From the NCBI GenBank assembly GCA_907165065.1, contig OU015532.1, positions 40,216,839 to 40,280,838 on the forward strand: a stretch of DNA of 64,000 bases, in the 5' to 3' direction. The notes under the pieces are model-generated. The model was not told the origin of the DNA and ran no database searches. It saw only the letters and a program-made list of their open reading frames with translations. Shown here piece by piece: positions 48,371-61,859 of this stretch (the first letter of the stretch is position 1; each line of letters starts with the position of its first letter). The DNA comes from Caprimulgus europaeus (taxonomy: Eukaryota > Chordata > Aves > Caprimulgiformes > Caprimulgidae). The translations under genes were made by a program, and so were the position numbers.

Positions 48371-51300
48371 AATGGGCAATATCAAATGACTGAAATTGGA
48401 TTAGATGAGGAATGACTGCTACTGCTCAAGTTTCACTGAATGCCCTGCCTTCGTATGTGATGCTTTGATTTTCCATTTCCAGTAGTCTATAAAATCAAAG
48501 TATAGTTCCCTAAGCAGAGTCAGCCTAGAACAAATTGGCATGTTGTGCTCTGATAGCTGAGGGGGAAGAATTGATATTGGAACATGATTCTTTTTCTGCA
48601 TGAAGTTTATCTGCTGTTTGTCAAGCTCTCAGGATTATTGTGATAATCATGATGATTTTGGTGAAATTATAGTTTTACAGTTTTGAGCAAGATGATGTTT
48701 CTAGTGGGGAAACCTGTTGAACAGTTTGTCTGGATGGAGAAAAAAAATGAAAGAATCACTGGATAGATCAGTGTGAAGAAAGTATTTATTGGTCTTGTGG
48801 GAGAAATGTGCTAGCTAACCCAGACAGTTCTTGTCTGGACTAGGCAAGAACTAGGAAATTGATGCTGAAGCTGAGAAGCAAGTCGTGAGCCTCCCACAGT
48901 AAAGCAAACACATGCAGGAAGGATGCTCTGTTATCGACTGTCTGGTGCTGGTTGTAATTTATTTATAGATATACATACACATAATAATATTTTTCATGTG
49001 TTAGCTCCTGTGGATGAAATTGCACATTATTGTTGAACCAGTCTAGCAGCTGACTGCTGTTTATAAGTGGAAGATGATGTCCTCTGCTTGTGCCTTTTCT
49101 AGTGCTCATCGATCTCTGAGCTGCGCTGATTCAACTCACTAACTTGACAGAGAATAATTGTAAAAAGGGAGTTGTTTATATTGCTTTTGTGCTAAAATAG
49201 ATTTATAACTCTTGCTAGGTCATGCTGTTATGTGCAGCTTCACCTTCTGTGTCTAGCTGAGATAGTCATAACCAGATCCTTTCCATTACTGGGTGCTCAG
49301 CTGATAGGTCTTTCTGACTACTGTCAGCTTGGGGAAGAGGCAAGAGAAAGAGGAACATTTCATCTGAAAGGCTGCTTTGAGATGATGTTGTGCTCCCTTC
49401 CCGGTTAATTAGAAAGAAGCTTGCGCTAGATTCTAAATTCAGACTGGACATTTCTCCCTGTTGTCTGTATTGTTCTTGTGTATTTCATTAGTTTTGAGCC
49501 TAGGATACCTCAGCCGCGTGGCTGTCCATGCTCTGTACGTTTCCCCAAAGGCTGTGCTAACCTTTCCCTGATGAGTCAGTTTTTTCTTGACCTCCTTCTG
49601 CAGTCAGGGTGCAGCTGTACTTTGGCTGGCTTGTTGGAGTTGGTAGGAAATACATCAATTCTATTGTGAGGACCTGCATCAACCATATATAGTGGCTCCC
49701 TGATTTGTTTTTTTTTTCTGGAGTAAAGGTTTGGACAGGATTGATTTTTGGTCTGAATCAGGACCAGGGCCTGCCATAGGAAGAGCCCCTCAGTAGATAC
49801 TGCTCATATGTGGTGTTGACTTATTATAGTGTGCTCTTATATTCCTTGCTCTGAAAGAGGTAAAAGCTGGATGGAATCTTGGTCTTAAGAGTAGTAATAA
49901 CTATATTCTTATTTATTTCCTGTATTATCACTATTCTGTCTCCCAGTATTAATTTAAAAAAAAGGGTGTACACAGATTTCGCCCATAGAATTGTATGTTT
50001 CCTATTTCTTGGTGGAAATCTCATAAACCTGCTTGCGATATGATTGCATATCTACCATGTTCTCTTACAGAGTAGAAATTTAGTTTTGTTCAAATAATAA
50101 TTTCAAAATGAAGCAGTATCTTAATGACAGTTTAGAATTGAATATCCTTAAAGAAAAAAAAAAAGGTTTAAGTTTACAACTTGTGTAGATAATATTTTAT
50201 TTCTTATAAGTAAATTCAAGAACCTGTAGAATATTGCTATTATTTTAGGGTTATTACACTTTTGCTATTACGGTGTCATATTTTAATATCTACAACATTA
50301 GATCTGCACTCTGTCAATCTGAAGTAAAACTTCTAGTTTTAGACATTTTATTTGTATAGATCAAGTGTTTAAACATTCAAAATACACAAATGTGGTAGTT
50401 TATAGGTCAACAATACAACCAGAATTATTTTTAAAGCCCAAGCTTTAATTCTGAGAGATTTTCTAATGAATGTCTCTATTTACACACAGCTAATATTTCT
50501 TAAAACATGTAATACCAAGATGTAATACTTTTTATTATTTAAGTAAAGATTAAATGAAAGGCTGCAATGGTTTTTGGGAAACTTTGCTGTAGTGTTCTTA
50601 CGAATATTTTTGTGTTTGTTTGGCAGATAGTTAAAATCTGAGCTTGCACTGTTAGCTCTTCTTATGTGTAAGAAATTCATATAACTTTTGAGTCTCTCGA
50701 TCCCCATGTTTATAGTACATGAACTTACTGATTCTTAGCCTCATCATTCTGCCATGCTTTATTGTTTCAACTGATCCCTGGACTGTTGAAAAGTACTTTT
50801 GTGGACTTAGGCCCGTCTCAGCATACTAAATTTGCCTGGGATAATTATATTTTCATAAATAAATATAGTTGTAAAGTTAATTTTCAATGATGAAAACATC
50901 ACTCATCTCAGCCTGACTGCTTTAAGACCAAGGGAACTGTTGTGGTTGTTGGAGTTAACTACATGCATAATATCAGCTTCCCTAGGACTTCTCCAAATTA
51001 TGTGTGTTAATAGGAGTTGAATAAGAGCATTTAATTTAGAAAATCATTCAGTTGTCTTTTAAGAATTGTCAATAATGAGGAATGCACTGAAATAGTTAAT
51101 GAAGTATTCTAATAATAGAATATCTTTGTTGACTAAAATTAAAGACCTTGAAGATCTTTATTTGTTTGTAAGTAATCTAAAGGTTCAACCTTTTATTCGT
51201 ATGATTTTATATGTCAGAATGAAGATGTCTTGTAATTTCTTAGACTAAAGCAATTTTTATTAGGTAATTTGAAGGGAGTGTCATAATTTTGTCACTCAAT

Positions 51301-52590
51301 ACACGTTCTCCAGTATTTTAATAACTTGGTTTTCTGCATCATTTTCTTAAGTCTTTTCAGAGAGAGGAATATTATGATCTCCCTTAGTATTTGTTTGCCT
51401 ACTCATCTGTAGCTGTCATAACCTCAACACTGCAGCAGATGCATTTATCAAAAGTGACTGATTATCTGTATCATATTAGGTGATATTTCCATTGATTCTT
51501 TGCTCCTTGATGTATAATGTCCTCTTTTATACAAGTTGGAACATGTGTAGTTTGATTGCAGTCCATTAACCAATACCATTTGTTCTATACCACTTCCTGA
51601 TCTCAGCATCAACTACAAACTTTACCATTTTTTTCCTGGTAAAAAATGTTTCAGTATAAAGTCAGGAACTGATTCTTATGGAACTAATTAGAAAAATATT
51701 AGTTCGGTTAACTTAGTTATATTTTAGGACCTATTATTTAATGTGTGATCTATTGATTTTCTGCCATTTTAGTTTTAGACTGTGCTGTGTAGTACAAACT
51801 TAGATGTCTTACAGAAGTATAAATGCCATAATACTGTATCTTTATATACATATACTAATACATAATACTTTAAATACATAATACTATTATCTTTCTAGGC
51901 CTAATTTGTAATGTCATTATAAAACATTGGTTTGACAAAAAGGGGAAGTTCAGTTGAATGGCAGTATTAGTAAATTGTCTTTCTTTAATTCTTTCATACT
52001 CAAGTCCTCTGTTTTCTGTGGAGTTGATAGCAAGCTGATGGCCCATAGTTACTAAAGTAATTTTATTTATCCTTTCCAAACATTAACATTAACATTAACT
52101 GTCTTCTGTAGTTTTTTGTGTTTCAGGGATCTGTTGGAATCTACATTGGTAACTCAGAAGTTTCCTTGAAAATTCCTATTAAAATAAAAGTTGTTCAAAT
52201 GTGTTCTTCTCAATCTGTCTAATTTAGTAGCATCTGACTAGTATTTATCGTGGGAATAGAAGATGCATCATCATCGTGCTAGGTCTCCCTCGCCTTTCTG
52301 AGTGGCTGATCCTCCCTTGCCACACTTGGGACGCCTTTGTGCCTGAGCCTGGAGAGTGAGAGAGAGTGCCCAGGCACCAGGCAAGGAGTTAATTATTTAA
52401 TCAGAAAAAGAAGGCTACCACTGGCTGTAGCATCTCATTTTCACATATAATTATATCCTGGGAAAATCTTTATGCAATTGCTATCTATACCAGAAGAAAA
52501 CTACTGTGAGAGAAGTTTTCCCCGAACCACAGCTCCCGGCTTTTTAACAGCCCCCAGTTGTACTAAACTCGTCAGAACCAGATTCGTTGT

Positions 52591-52619
52591 CATCCAGATC
52601 ACACCAAATGATCTGGATG
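52591..52619. repeat. Perfect inverted repeat, 10-bp stem, 9-base loop
   Basis: CATCCAGATC, loop ACACCAAAT, GATCTGGATG. The right arm overlaps the start of the adjacent 28-bp tandem array. Confidence 0.85.
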
Positions 52620-52712
52620 GTATAATCTATGCTTTTACTCAGTGATGGTATAATCTATGCTTTTAGTCAGTGATGGTATAATCTATGCTTTTACTCAGTG
52701 ATGGTATAATCT
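52616..52712. repeat. 28-bp minisatellite, about 3.5 copies
   Basis: Unit GATGGTATAATCTATGCTTT plus TACTCAGT, at 52616-52643, 52644-52671 (one C-to-G change), 52672-52699, and a partial unit at 52700-52712. Nearly identical copies suggest recent expansion. Confidence 0.9.
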
Positions 52713-53361
52713 GTACCATCCTTGAGTAAAAGATACAAACTTTTCCAATGCACTGTTATAAAGTTTCACTATAAAGTGAAATTTAAGCAATCACTGTATA
52801 AAGGGCAAAAGCTTTAATCTGGCTGTAGCTTAACAATTTTCACACAACACCTGTTTTGTCATCTCATCTCTGGCTTTAAGAGAACCTTATAAAACAGCCT
52901 CCAACGATGAACCTGGAAAATAACACTAACGTCTATAAACAACTTTCAGCTTATTACAGATATTAATTTCATTTTTTCCTCCATGTCCCACTCATTCCTG
53001 TGTTCTGTTTTCTTCCCCACACCACTCATTTCTTTCTTATGTACTTTAAAGATGATTAGCAATAGCACCATTTTTAATTATTGTTAAATGTGAACTCCCT
53101 GATTTTAGTAGTTTGCTTTTACAAATACCTTACCCCATTTAGTTACCACTAGGGCGTATTAATTTGCATCTAGCTGCATTGACAAATATGCTGCCATTTT
53201 ATGTAAGTAGTTATGGTTAAAGACACAAATTCTCACTGATACAAAGTTCTGTATTCTCATAAAATATATTAGTGTTTGTGTAATGTACACATAATATATA
53301 TGTAAATAATGTAAACATATACGTGTATCTATAATTTAAAATAACATATGTCTGTGTGGGG

Positions 53362-53362
53362 G

Positions 53363-53394
<32 letters not shown>
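53362..53394. repeat. (TG)n(TA)n microsatellite
   Basis: Alternating GT then TA dinucleotides immediately before the LTR at 53400. Confidence 0.85.
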
Positions 53395-53395
<1 letters not shown>

Positions 53396-53399
53396 AATA

Positions 53400-54297
53400 T
53401 GTATTGGGTTTTTGTGGCAAGGTTCGCACAGAAGCAACCATTCTGTCCTGACCCTCCCAAACCTTGCGAGGCAAACCTAATACAGAGGGGAAGGACTGTC
53501 TTGAAAAGAAGGTGGAGAGGCCATTGACCTGAACAAAAGACAACCATCGGCCTAAACAAAGAGAGAGTCTAGTTGCCAGGGGGAAGGAGGAGGAGGGGAG
53601 GACAGAGAACCTCAGACACCCAGTTTCAACCTCATGGAGTAGAAGGCAAAGGAGGTCCCTGCAGCCCATGGAAGGAAGTTCAGCGGTGGAGCAGCGACCC
53701 ACATGTAGGCCATGGTGGACTCTGCGCTGGAGCAGGGAGCCTGAGGGCAAGTGTGACGGAATTGAGACCCCGAGAGTCTCTCAACGCCAGAGCGGGGATG
53801 AACCCCCAGACCCAGGGGGTGAGGATGTGCGCTGGACTGGAGGCCCATCTGCAGCCTGTGGCTGTCTGCATGCTGGAGCCAGGAGCTGAGCCCGAAGAGG
53901 TCCGTGACTCCGTGGGAAGCTCACGTTGGAACATCTTGTTCCTGGACTTTTATGCTGGCAAGAGCAGCAAAGGTGAACTGACTGAACCCCCATTCCCTGC
54001 CCCCTGTGCTGTTGAGGGGGAAGGTAGAGACATCGGGAGCAAATTAATTTGAGCCCAGGAAGAAGGGAGGGGTGGGGAAAGGTGTTGTAAAATGTGGCTG
54101 CTATGTCTCACTGTGCTACTCGGATGACTGGTAATGAATTAAACTGATTTTTCTTCCTCAAGTTGGGTCTCTTTTACCCGTGACCATAATTGGTGAGTGA
54201 ACCTGATCTGTGCCCCTTTGTTGTGACTCCCCATCTGACTGGGTGGGGGAAAGGAGTGCAGGACCACATGGTCCTACCTGTGGGTTAAACCACCACA
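53400..54297 (+). mobile_element. Avian endogenous-retrovirus LTR (apparently solo), plus orientation
   Basis: About 900 bp from TGTATTGGGTTTTTGTGGCA to TTAAACCACCACA. Shares with the 6.05-kb copy, in inverted orientation, GGGGAAGGACTGTC, the GAAGGTGGAGA block, AAAGACAACCATCGGCCTAA, the CTGGACTTTTATGCTGGCAA block, AATTAAACTGATTTTTCTTC and the final block GGACCACATGGTCCTACCTG. Its first hundred or so bases differ from that copy, so the two are subfamily variants. No retroviral coding region adjoins it and no clear target duplication is seen. Confidence 0.85.
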
Positions 54298-55684
54298 CTG
54301 CACTACAAGGTGTTTCAAACATCTGGCATCTTCCTCCTTCTCCCCTTTTCCCATCTAATTCCTTTTCCTAATAGGAGGTTTGGATGCATTCTGCTGTGAG
54401 GACTCCTCTATAGCTCTCAGGCAAGAGTCTGAATTTCTTGGGCTGACTGCTATTCTGTGCAGTGTGAAGCAGTGCTGCACAGGCTAGAGCAAAGGATCAG
54501 AGTTAATAAGGGAACCTGAGGGAGGCAGCTGTAGATGTATTAAAAAAGGCAAAAAATGGAGGATTAGTTTATTTTTATTTATTTAGGCTTTCTGTGTGTG
54601 AATTGGATTGTATAGTCTCTAAACATGGTGATGGAAAATACTTTCTATTCATGGCATGTTTTGGGAAGTTTGCTTAATTTCTTATGTATCACCATATGCA
54701 TGACAATTTTATTTCACACACACAAAAGTAATGTCTAGTTAGTTGATTGAACTACTTTCCTTTTTTGAGAGTGTGACTATTACTCTATCCATGGTTACTT
54801 TTTTTTCCTTAGAAGCAAGATGTAAGCCTCTTGCATCCTTTTTTGATGTCTCAGTTTTAAAATTGTTACTGAACGATTGTTAGTAATTATTGAACTCTTA
54901 CTGCGAGCTCCCAGACTGAAGCAAAGCTACTGGACTGAAGCAAATTAAAACACTTTTTACACTTCAATACGGCAGCCCTCTACTGGAAATGCACCTGTGA
55001 CTCAAATCTGTTCTCTTGTTCCCATCACCAGCTATCTCCCTCGCTTTCCAGGGACATATTGTCCTTTTGTCAGACTTGACAACTGATAATGACCAACAAA
55101 TGGATTTAAAAATGTATTCTACCCTGTTTTTTCCCCTACACTGTAGGGTCTTACAGGGTTTTAAATATTTAATAATGTGGTAAAAGCCTAGTCCTCTAGG
55201 GGAAGGAAGTTCTGTGTCAGCGAAAGTGTGTGATCACTTCTCTAGCAAACCATGTGGAAGTCTCTGTCATTCTTTCTTGTATGCAGGTAGTGCCAGATCA
55301 CAAATACGTGTATATGTGCTGAATGTAATTTGGAAAATAAAAAGTCTTGATCTAGTAGTAAGAGTTAAAAAAAAAAAGCTTGCATAGTATTGCATGTAGT
55401 CAGAATTTAACCCTCTAATATGTTTCCTGTTTCAAAGATTAAAATCTAGCTAAAATTCAGAGAATCCTTATGAAATTATGTTGAGGAATATCCAACCAAA
55501 ACCATTTAGAAAAGTGAAGAGAATGTTAGAGAGATGTGAATATCGTATCAAGTGCCAACAGAGTTACAGGAATTCTTGTCCCCTTTTTCATCAATTTGAC
55601 AATGTAACTTATTTGTGGAAGGACATCCATGTGTCTTCCCAGATGTTTTACAGCAATTGTTTGTGGCTGTTCATGCCAGGTTTT

Positions 55685-55710
55685 GTTGTTGTTGTTGTTG
55701 TTGGTGGTGG
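55685..55710. repeat. (GTT)n/(GTG)n microsatellite
   Basis: Repeated GTT turning into GGTGGTGG, then a T run. Confidence 0.8.
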
Positions 55711-58700
55711 TTTTTTTGGCTAAATTGAACACAGTATTGAAAGTTCCCCGAAGTAACCTAAAGTAGATATGAAAATCATTGTTGTTGTGACTGTTTATAC
55801 CCTTGCTTCTCTTGATGTTCAGACCTCTAGCAGCCCAAAATTTTTGTCCTGTCACCTATGTAAAAAACAGTCTCATGTTTTGCTGCTGCCAGAGGTAACA
55901 AACAATTTTGAAATGAAAGTTTTCTTTGTGTTCAAACTGTAGCATTGCTGTCCCTGATCATCAGTGAATTCAAATGCATGGTTTTTTATCTTATTGAAGT
56001 TGTGTAACAAACTGATATGGTAACATGATAACAGTAGAGATAATGGAGTTATCCTTTTAGGATTAGCATGGATGCATTTGCCTTGACTTCTTTGGCATCA
56101 GTACGGTAAAAGTATTATAACTAATGTATGAGCTCATGGGTAAGACAGTTTGCTGTTTTCACCTGAACGATGTGTGGAAGTCATCCATGATCCTTACAGT
56201 TCTGGAGGTTCATCTGCCCAGGATCACCAGTATTAAATTATACCATGCTTTAAAGTTCCACTAGCCCAGTTCTGTGCATGTGTAAGACTGTTGACTGAGG
56301 AGTGTTTAGACTTACTGAGAAATCCATTGGGTGAGTGAGAAGTAGGTAAGGCATTAAAAAAAAAAAAAAGACTTGCTAAGCCAGTATATTTTTAGCGTAT
56401 TTCAAATTAAAATTATTTTGTAAATTCCACAAGTTTTTTTCTGGTTGTTAAGATGGTTTTAAATAATTAATTTTACAGTATTTTTGGCATAACTTCTGTC
56501 TCCAGGACAAAAAAAATTGATTAGAGTGCATTGCATAAAACAAGGCTTTTAGCAGAGCTGGAAAGGAGAAAAATAAATTATTGACAGTAGTAATGTCCAG
56601 CTAAGCTAATGCAAGCTATGCTTTACATATACAAGTAAGTACTTTAAATTAGCACTGCCACCTTGAAAGCAGTTCTGCCCATTCACCCTCTCTCCTGGTA
56701 GAAGGATTTATATTGCCACTTAGTGATCTGGATCAGGGACCTGAGCTAGCTTAAAACTAAACTTTTCTGAAACTGTTAGTATTCTGTGTTCCTTCGTCCA
56801 GTTCATGGTGTAGTCTGGAGTTTTAAGGATAAGTTTTTGATGTGCTGGATGAATTTACCTGGGGAAGTGCACTACTGGACCTGTTACCCAAGAGTGAAGA
56901 AGAAGTGGTCACAGGTGTGAAGGCTGGTGGCAACCATGGCACAGTGGGTTGAGACCAAAGGGAAGTGAGGAAATCGGGAAGCAGAATAGGGACATTAGAC
57001 TTGAAAAGAGCAGACTTTGCCTTATTCAGAGAATGAATGGATGAGACCCTGTGGCAGACTGCTCTGAAGTTTACAAGAGCTGAGAATATTTTCTACAATC
57101 CTGTTGGTGGAATAGAATTAGCAAAAAATGATGTGCTTCTGTGGACTCTTAGTAACATCAATCTGTTTTGTGAAATGAATCTCCAGTTTTAGAAAAGTTT
57201 TAAAAAACTACAGGTCTGCTGATAAGATTTGAATCAGAATCTTTCTGTCATGTGGTGTAAATTTCAAGTGCAATATAAATAGGAAAAAATTTTAAGAAGT
57301 ACTTTCTAAATGGATTCTCTTGGATTTTTTATGAATCAAAAGAGCTATTGTAACTCACGTAGCAGTACTTAGCTGTGATATCATTTGAGTACGATTGTAT
57401 GGTGTTAAGTGGTTTTGATAACACTGTGCATTTTAGTGTTTGCAAGTCTTTTACTGTAATAGCATATTATATGAATAGCCTAACTTTTTTTCCTATAGCA
57501 GTAGGTATAATTTAAAACTTTACAGTATTACCACACAGGATTTCAGGAAAAACAGTTTTATATGAAACTATTTGGTATTTACGTAAGAATATAAATGTGG
57601 TCAAACCATTAAAACATAGTGAACGTTAATGAATTCTCACCAAAACTGAGATGTGTTTAACAGCCTATGAATGGTTTGATCTCTGCTACAGTTAAAATTG
57701 CTTTAAATCCCACACTAGACTGTGACTGCTCCAAGCCATTTTTTCTTTCATTTTTAATGTAAGTTAATATTTTTAAAAGATATACAGAAACTCATTTTTA
57801 AAAGGATTATTATTCCATATTTTTTAAAAATTATGTATTTGTAGTAGATTTTGATGCTTCAGCTAAGTTTCTAATTTTACTGGCTGACAGGATCACAGAC
57901 TTGCTGTGTGTAATGATACCAAATTAAAAAAAAAAAGAAAGATGAGTGAATATGGAAGATCATTAAAAGTAGCAGGCCTGTACTATAGCTGCTAATTATT
58001 AAATTAACATCATTTCATTGCTGTTCACAGAGTGGCTTGATGCATCTTAATTAGAGGTAGAAATATTAGTGATTAATATTAGTTTTTAATGTGCATGTGA
58101 AAATTTGTGTTTGAATGAGAAGCCTGGTGCTGGAGGGAGTAGAAAATACACCAATTGATGGGAAGAGTATTACAAATAGAGACACTGAGAACAGAGACTA
58201 AACCCAGCATAAAATGGAAGGGACAGCATGTGGAAAATATAAGTTGAAATAATGGAACAAATTGTACTTGGAGATCCTGAGTGTTTCTTGCATACCAGGG
58301 TTTATAGTTTTCCTCAGATAAAAACCTCACAGAAGAGCCAGAAAAAAGAGTTGACTTGAAATGGTTTGCTTTCTGCCATCATTCCCACAACAGTTAGTTA
58401 GTCAGCAGATTTAGCAGATTTAGGGTTGGAGCTTTTTTTAAGTAACTGACAAAAGATTATGCACAAGAATTTAGTTCAGATCACAGCTTATCAATTCAGA
58501 TCGTATGAATTTGTGGTGTTACAGGGAACAGAATTTCTCTGACTGCTCTCCATCTTCCCAAACATAATATAGGAATGAAAAATTGTGGAGCAGACTAAAG
58601 GTCTATATTCAACAGTGGTCCTAAGTGGATGCCTAAGGAAAAGTACAAGAACAGACAAAATATACATGATACTTTCCTCTGGTACTTTTGCATTTTCTAC

Positions 58701-58739
58701 TAAGGGACTTCCTGAGCTGAATATGCTTAATATGTATTT

Positions 58740-60650
58740 TTAGTAACCTGTAATAGTTTTCTTTTCCATGTAGTTGTCCAGTGTCCTCTTGAACCATTGT
58801 AAACCTTTATCATTTGCAGTATCCATTGGGAAGAAGTTGCACAGGTTAGCTGCTGATTCATGAAGAACTCCTTTCTCTTGTTTGTTCTGAGCCTGGCTCC
58901 TGCTGACTTCTCTTGACATTTTTTTAGTTCCTTTATTGAATGAGATCATGAATCATTGATTCCTAGCCAACCTGTCCATGCCCCTAATGATTTTGTAGAG
59001 CTCTATCAAATACCCCCCTGTACTTCACATCATCTCTTGAAAAAATTGTCATTCATTACTTCATGTGGAAATTAGTCTGTATCTCTGATTATCTTGTTCC
59101 TTTTCCTTTTTTTTTTTGAGGTAGGATGGACTACAATTGCATACAATACTCAAGGTATCAGTGAACCATGGACATATACATGATCTTCATGTTGTCATCT
59201 GCTTTGTCTGAATTCTTAACATTTGATTTTTTAATTTTTTGACTGCTATTTGGCATTCATTTTCCATCTTTTTAAACTGTATATCATAATATCAAGTTCT
59301 TATTCTTAAGAGCTGATAGTTTTTTATATTTTTAATGAGAAGATAGGATTTTTTTCTAATGTATTTAATTTATATTTACCTGCACAGAATCTCACCTACC
59401 ATTTTATTATCTGGTTATTCAGTACCACAAAGTCACACAGCAGTTCCTCGCAGCTGTCCCTCATGTTTTCTTTATTTCTGTTTTTTAAAAACCAAGTCAC
59501 ATACTATTGTCAGCTAACATTTTTTACCTTAGTCCTCACCCTGTTTTCCTTGAACTGCACAGGTCATATCCTGTTCTTTGCAGAGCTCTACCTGTAGCCT
59601 CTTTCCACGGTGTGAAATGGCTATTTAGTCCTCAGTTTCCTGCCTGTTAGCCAGTTGTTTTTTTGTATGTGTAAATGACTTGTCCTTTTATGCCATGTCT
59701 GTTTAGTTTCTTTAAAAATAATTTGTCAGATACCTTTTAGGAATCCAAACAGGCTTTAGTTGAATCACTCTTACCCACATGACTATCTCTTTTAAGAACT
59801 CTGAGATTTGGAAGGTAGCACTTTGTTTTATCAAAGCCGTGTTATCTTCTCAACTGTATCACTTTTATGGAAACATTCAGTAATTCTGTTAATCATTACA
59901 GTTTATACTGATTTGCTGGGTACAAATATTGGATTCCAGGCCTGAAGCTTATTGGATGTCCCATATAACCCCTTGTAAAAACTGGCAATATATATGCTAC
60001 ACTCCAATCCTTACATGCCAGTGCAGGTACAAATGAGAGGTTATATACCATGATAAATAGATTAGCTATTTAATTCTTAAGTTTCTTTTAAATATAGCTA
60101 AATATCACCTGACTTTATATATCACCTTTACTTTTAGTTTTGTTTTACTTATTCTCTATTCTTTTCTTCAGTCACTTCAAGGCAAATTTCCTGATGTGTT
60201 TCAAAAAGAAGTGTTTCTTTCTGGATATTTCCTCTTTTTTTTTTTTTTCTTTTTTTTTTTCTTTTTCCCCACTGTCAACACCGATGCAAAAAATAATTGA
60301 GCTTCATTCTTGCAGTCTTACCTTCTTTGAAGTGCACCTCTTATACCCTGACCATTTATTGGTCCTACATATTCTCTGGCAAGCTTTCTATTCCCATTGT
60401 CTGAAGAAAGATTTATTATCAGTTTCAATGTGTTTTATTTTTCTTAGTCTATTTTGCTTTGTGCCTGCTGTGCTTTTGCACTTGCTGTAACTTACTATTT
60501 CTTTTATTATTTACTTTTTTTCTACTTAGGAATTCTCTTAACCTGCTGTTCATTCATGCTGACTTTTTTTTGACCTTTTTCAAGTCTTTCTTAAGGGATA
60601 TTTTATGCTTTGCTGCCTACTTGGTTTATGTTAGAGAGACTGCTTGGTTT
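58740..60650 (-). repeat. Probable ancient CR1 remnants, minus orientation
   Basis: Several plus-strand blocks look like reversed old CR1: TTGTCCAGTGTCCTCTTGAA, GATTTTGTAGAGCTCTATCA followed by TACCCCCCTGTACTTCACAT, TGGACTACAATTGCATACAA, and near 60270 CCACTGTCAACACCGATGCA with AATAATTGAGCTTCATTC. Together they suggest one or more very old elements over about 1.9 kb, broken by a T-rich run (60232-60268). By eye only; borders are rough. Confidence 0.45.
60232..60268. repeat. T-rich low-complexity run
   Basis: Poly-T broken by single C bases. Confidence 0.85.
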
Positions 60651-61029
60651 GCAGACCAAAATAAAGCAGAAATGGGAGATATGGTCAAGCAGTATCTCTA
60701 AAAAATGTGGCCATGAATTATGTCACATCCTGAATAATGAACTTTTGAAGAAGGGTTGTGTTTAGATATCCAAGGAATCCATTCCAAATTTGAAAGCAGA
60801 GCCATTCACAATCCAGATGGAAGATTATGAGTCAAGTTTTCTATATGTCAATAATTTGTACAAAATTTTTTTTTTAATGGTACCTGAATTAAAAATGTAA
60901 ATATTGAGCTTAATAAATAATAGCATACCAGCCTAAAAAGTAGCTCTCCGTGCTGTGATGTGTATTCACAGATGATCTACAAAAGATTAAACTACTGAAG
61001 TTACAAGGTCTGGTGATACAAGGGTATTA

Positions 61030-61720
61030 AAATTAGTAAAGATGAAGACAGACAGGGAAGAGCTGGGGAAAGACCTTGCAACTCTGAGGTTATGATAGAT
61101 GAAAATTATCCTAAAGCAATTCATATAGGGAAAAGTAATTTTAAAATTTACACAGTGATGAGCTTACTTCTCTGCAATGTGGTCTTGCAGGTTCTCTGAA
61201 AATAGCAGGTCAGTGTCTAATAACAATGCTGGTCCCCACATCTCAGAGGGGATGTAGTAGAACTGGAAAAAGCATGCAGATGATGATCAAATTCAGTGAA
61301 AGACTAAAGAGGTGAACAGGGAGCAACTGTAAACTCTACCTTCCAGTGCAAGGGTTAGTGAACCTCAGATGTAAGTCGCAGAAGAGAAATTGGAAACAAA
61401 GATGTGCTTCTTCCCACAGCATGGAATTAAGTTGTTATGTACTTGCAGTAGAATGTTATGGATGCTAAAAACTTTCATGGATTCAGAAAAGATATGATGA
61501 ACTTGGAGATGAAAAATCTTAAATACCATCTTTGGCTCAGAAAGTGTTTTATGTCCCAGCTCGCTATATCCTCAGAAGACATTCTGGGAAATTGTTATTA
61601 TGTGCTTTCCATGTCCTTGTATTCTTCTCTCGATGGCTGCTGCTGGCAATAGTGAGAGACAAGAGATTGGGCTAGGTGGATCTTTGATCAGATGCAGCCT
61701 GTCTGCTCTTGTGATTAGCT
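61030..61720 (+). repeat. Ancient CR1-like 3'-region remnant
   Basis: The end block GATTGGGCTAGGTGGATCTT then TGATCAGATGCAGCCTGTCT has the form of an old CR1 3' terminus (.. gggctaggtggacc..ggtctgatccagt..). Upstream, GAACTGGAAAAAGCATGCAG and a decayed pol-end-like stretch fit the same element. Approximate borders. Confidence 0.45.
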
Positions 61721-61859
61721 GTCCATGCTATCTACTTTTCTACTGTCTAACCTAATTTTTTCTGCTGCAAATTAAGTTGATATTTTTGGATTTGTTCCAA
61801 CTTTAAATGTCTTTGCGAAAATTCCATTTCAGTTTTTTAATACCTGTCTCCCATTTCAA

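Noticed and set aside
53217..54052. Open frames of 177 codons (minus) and 159 codons (plus).
   Set aside because: They lie in an LTR, which is non-coding, and in the flanking microsatellite.
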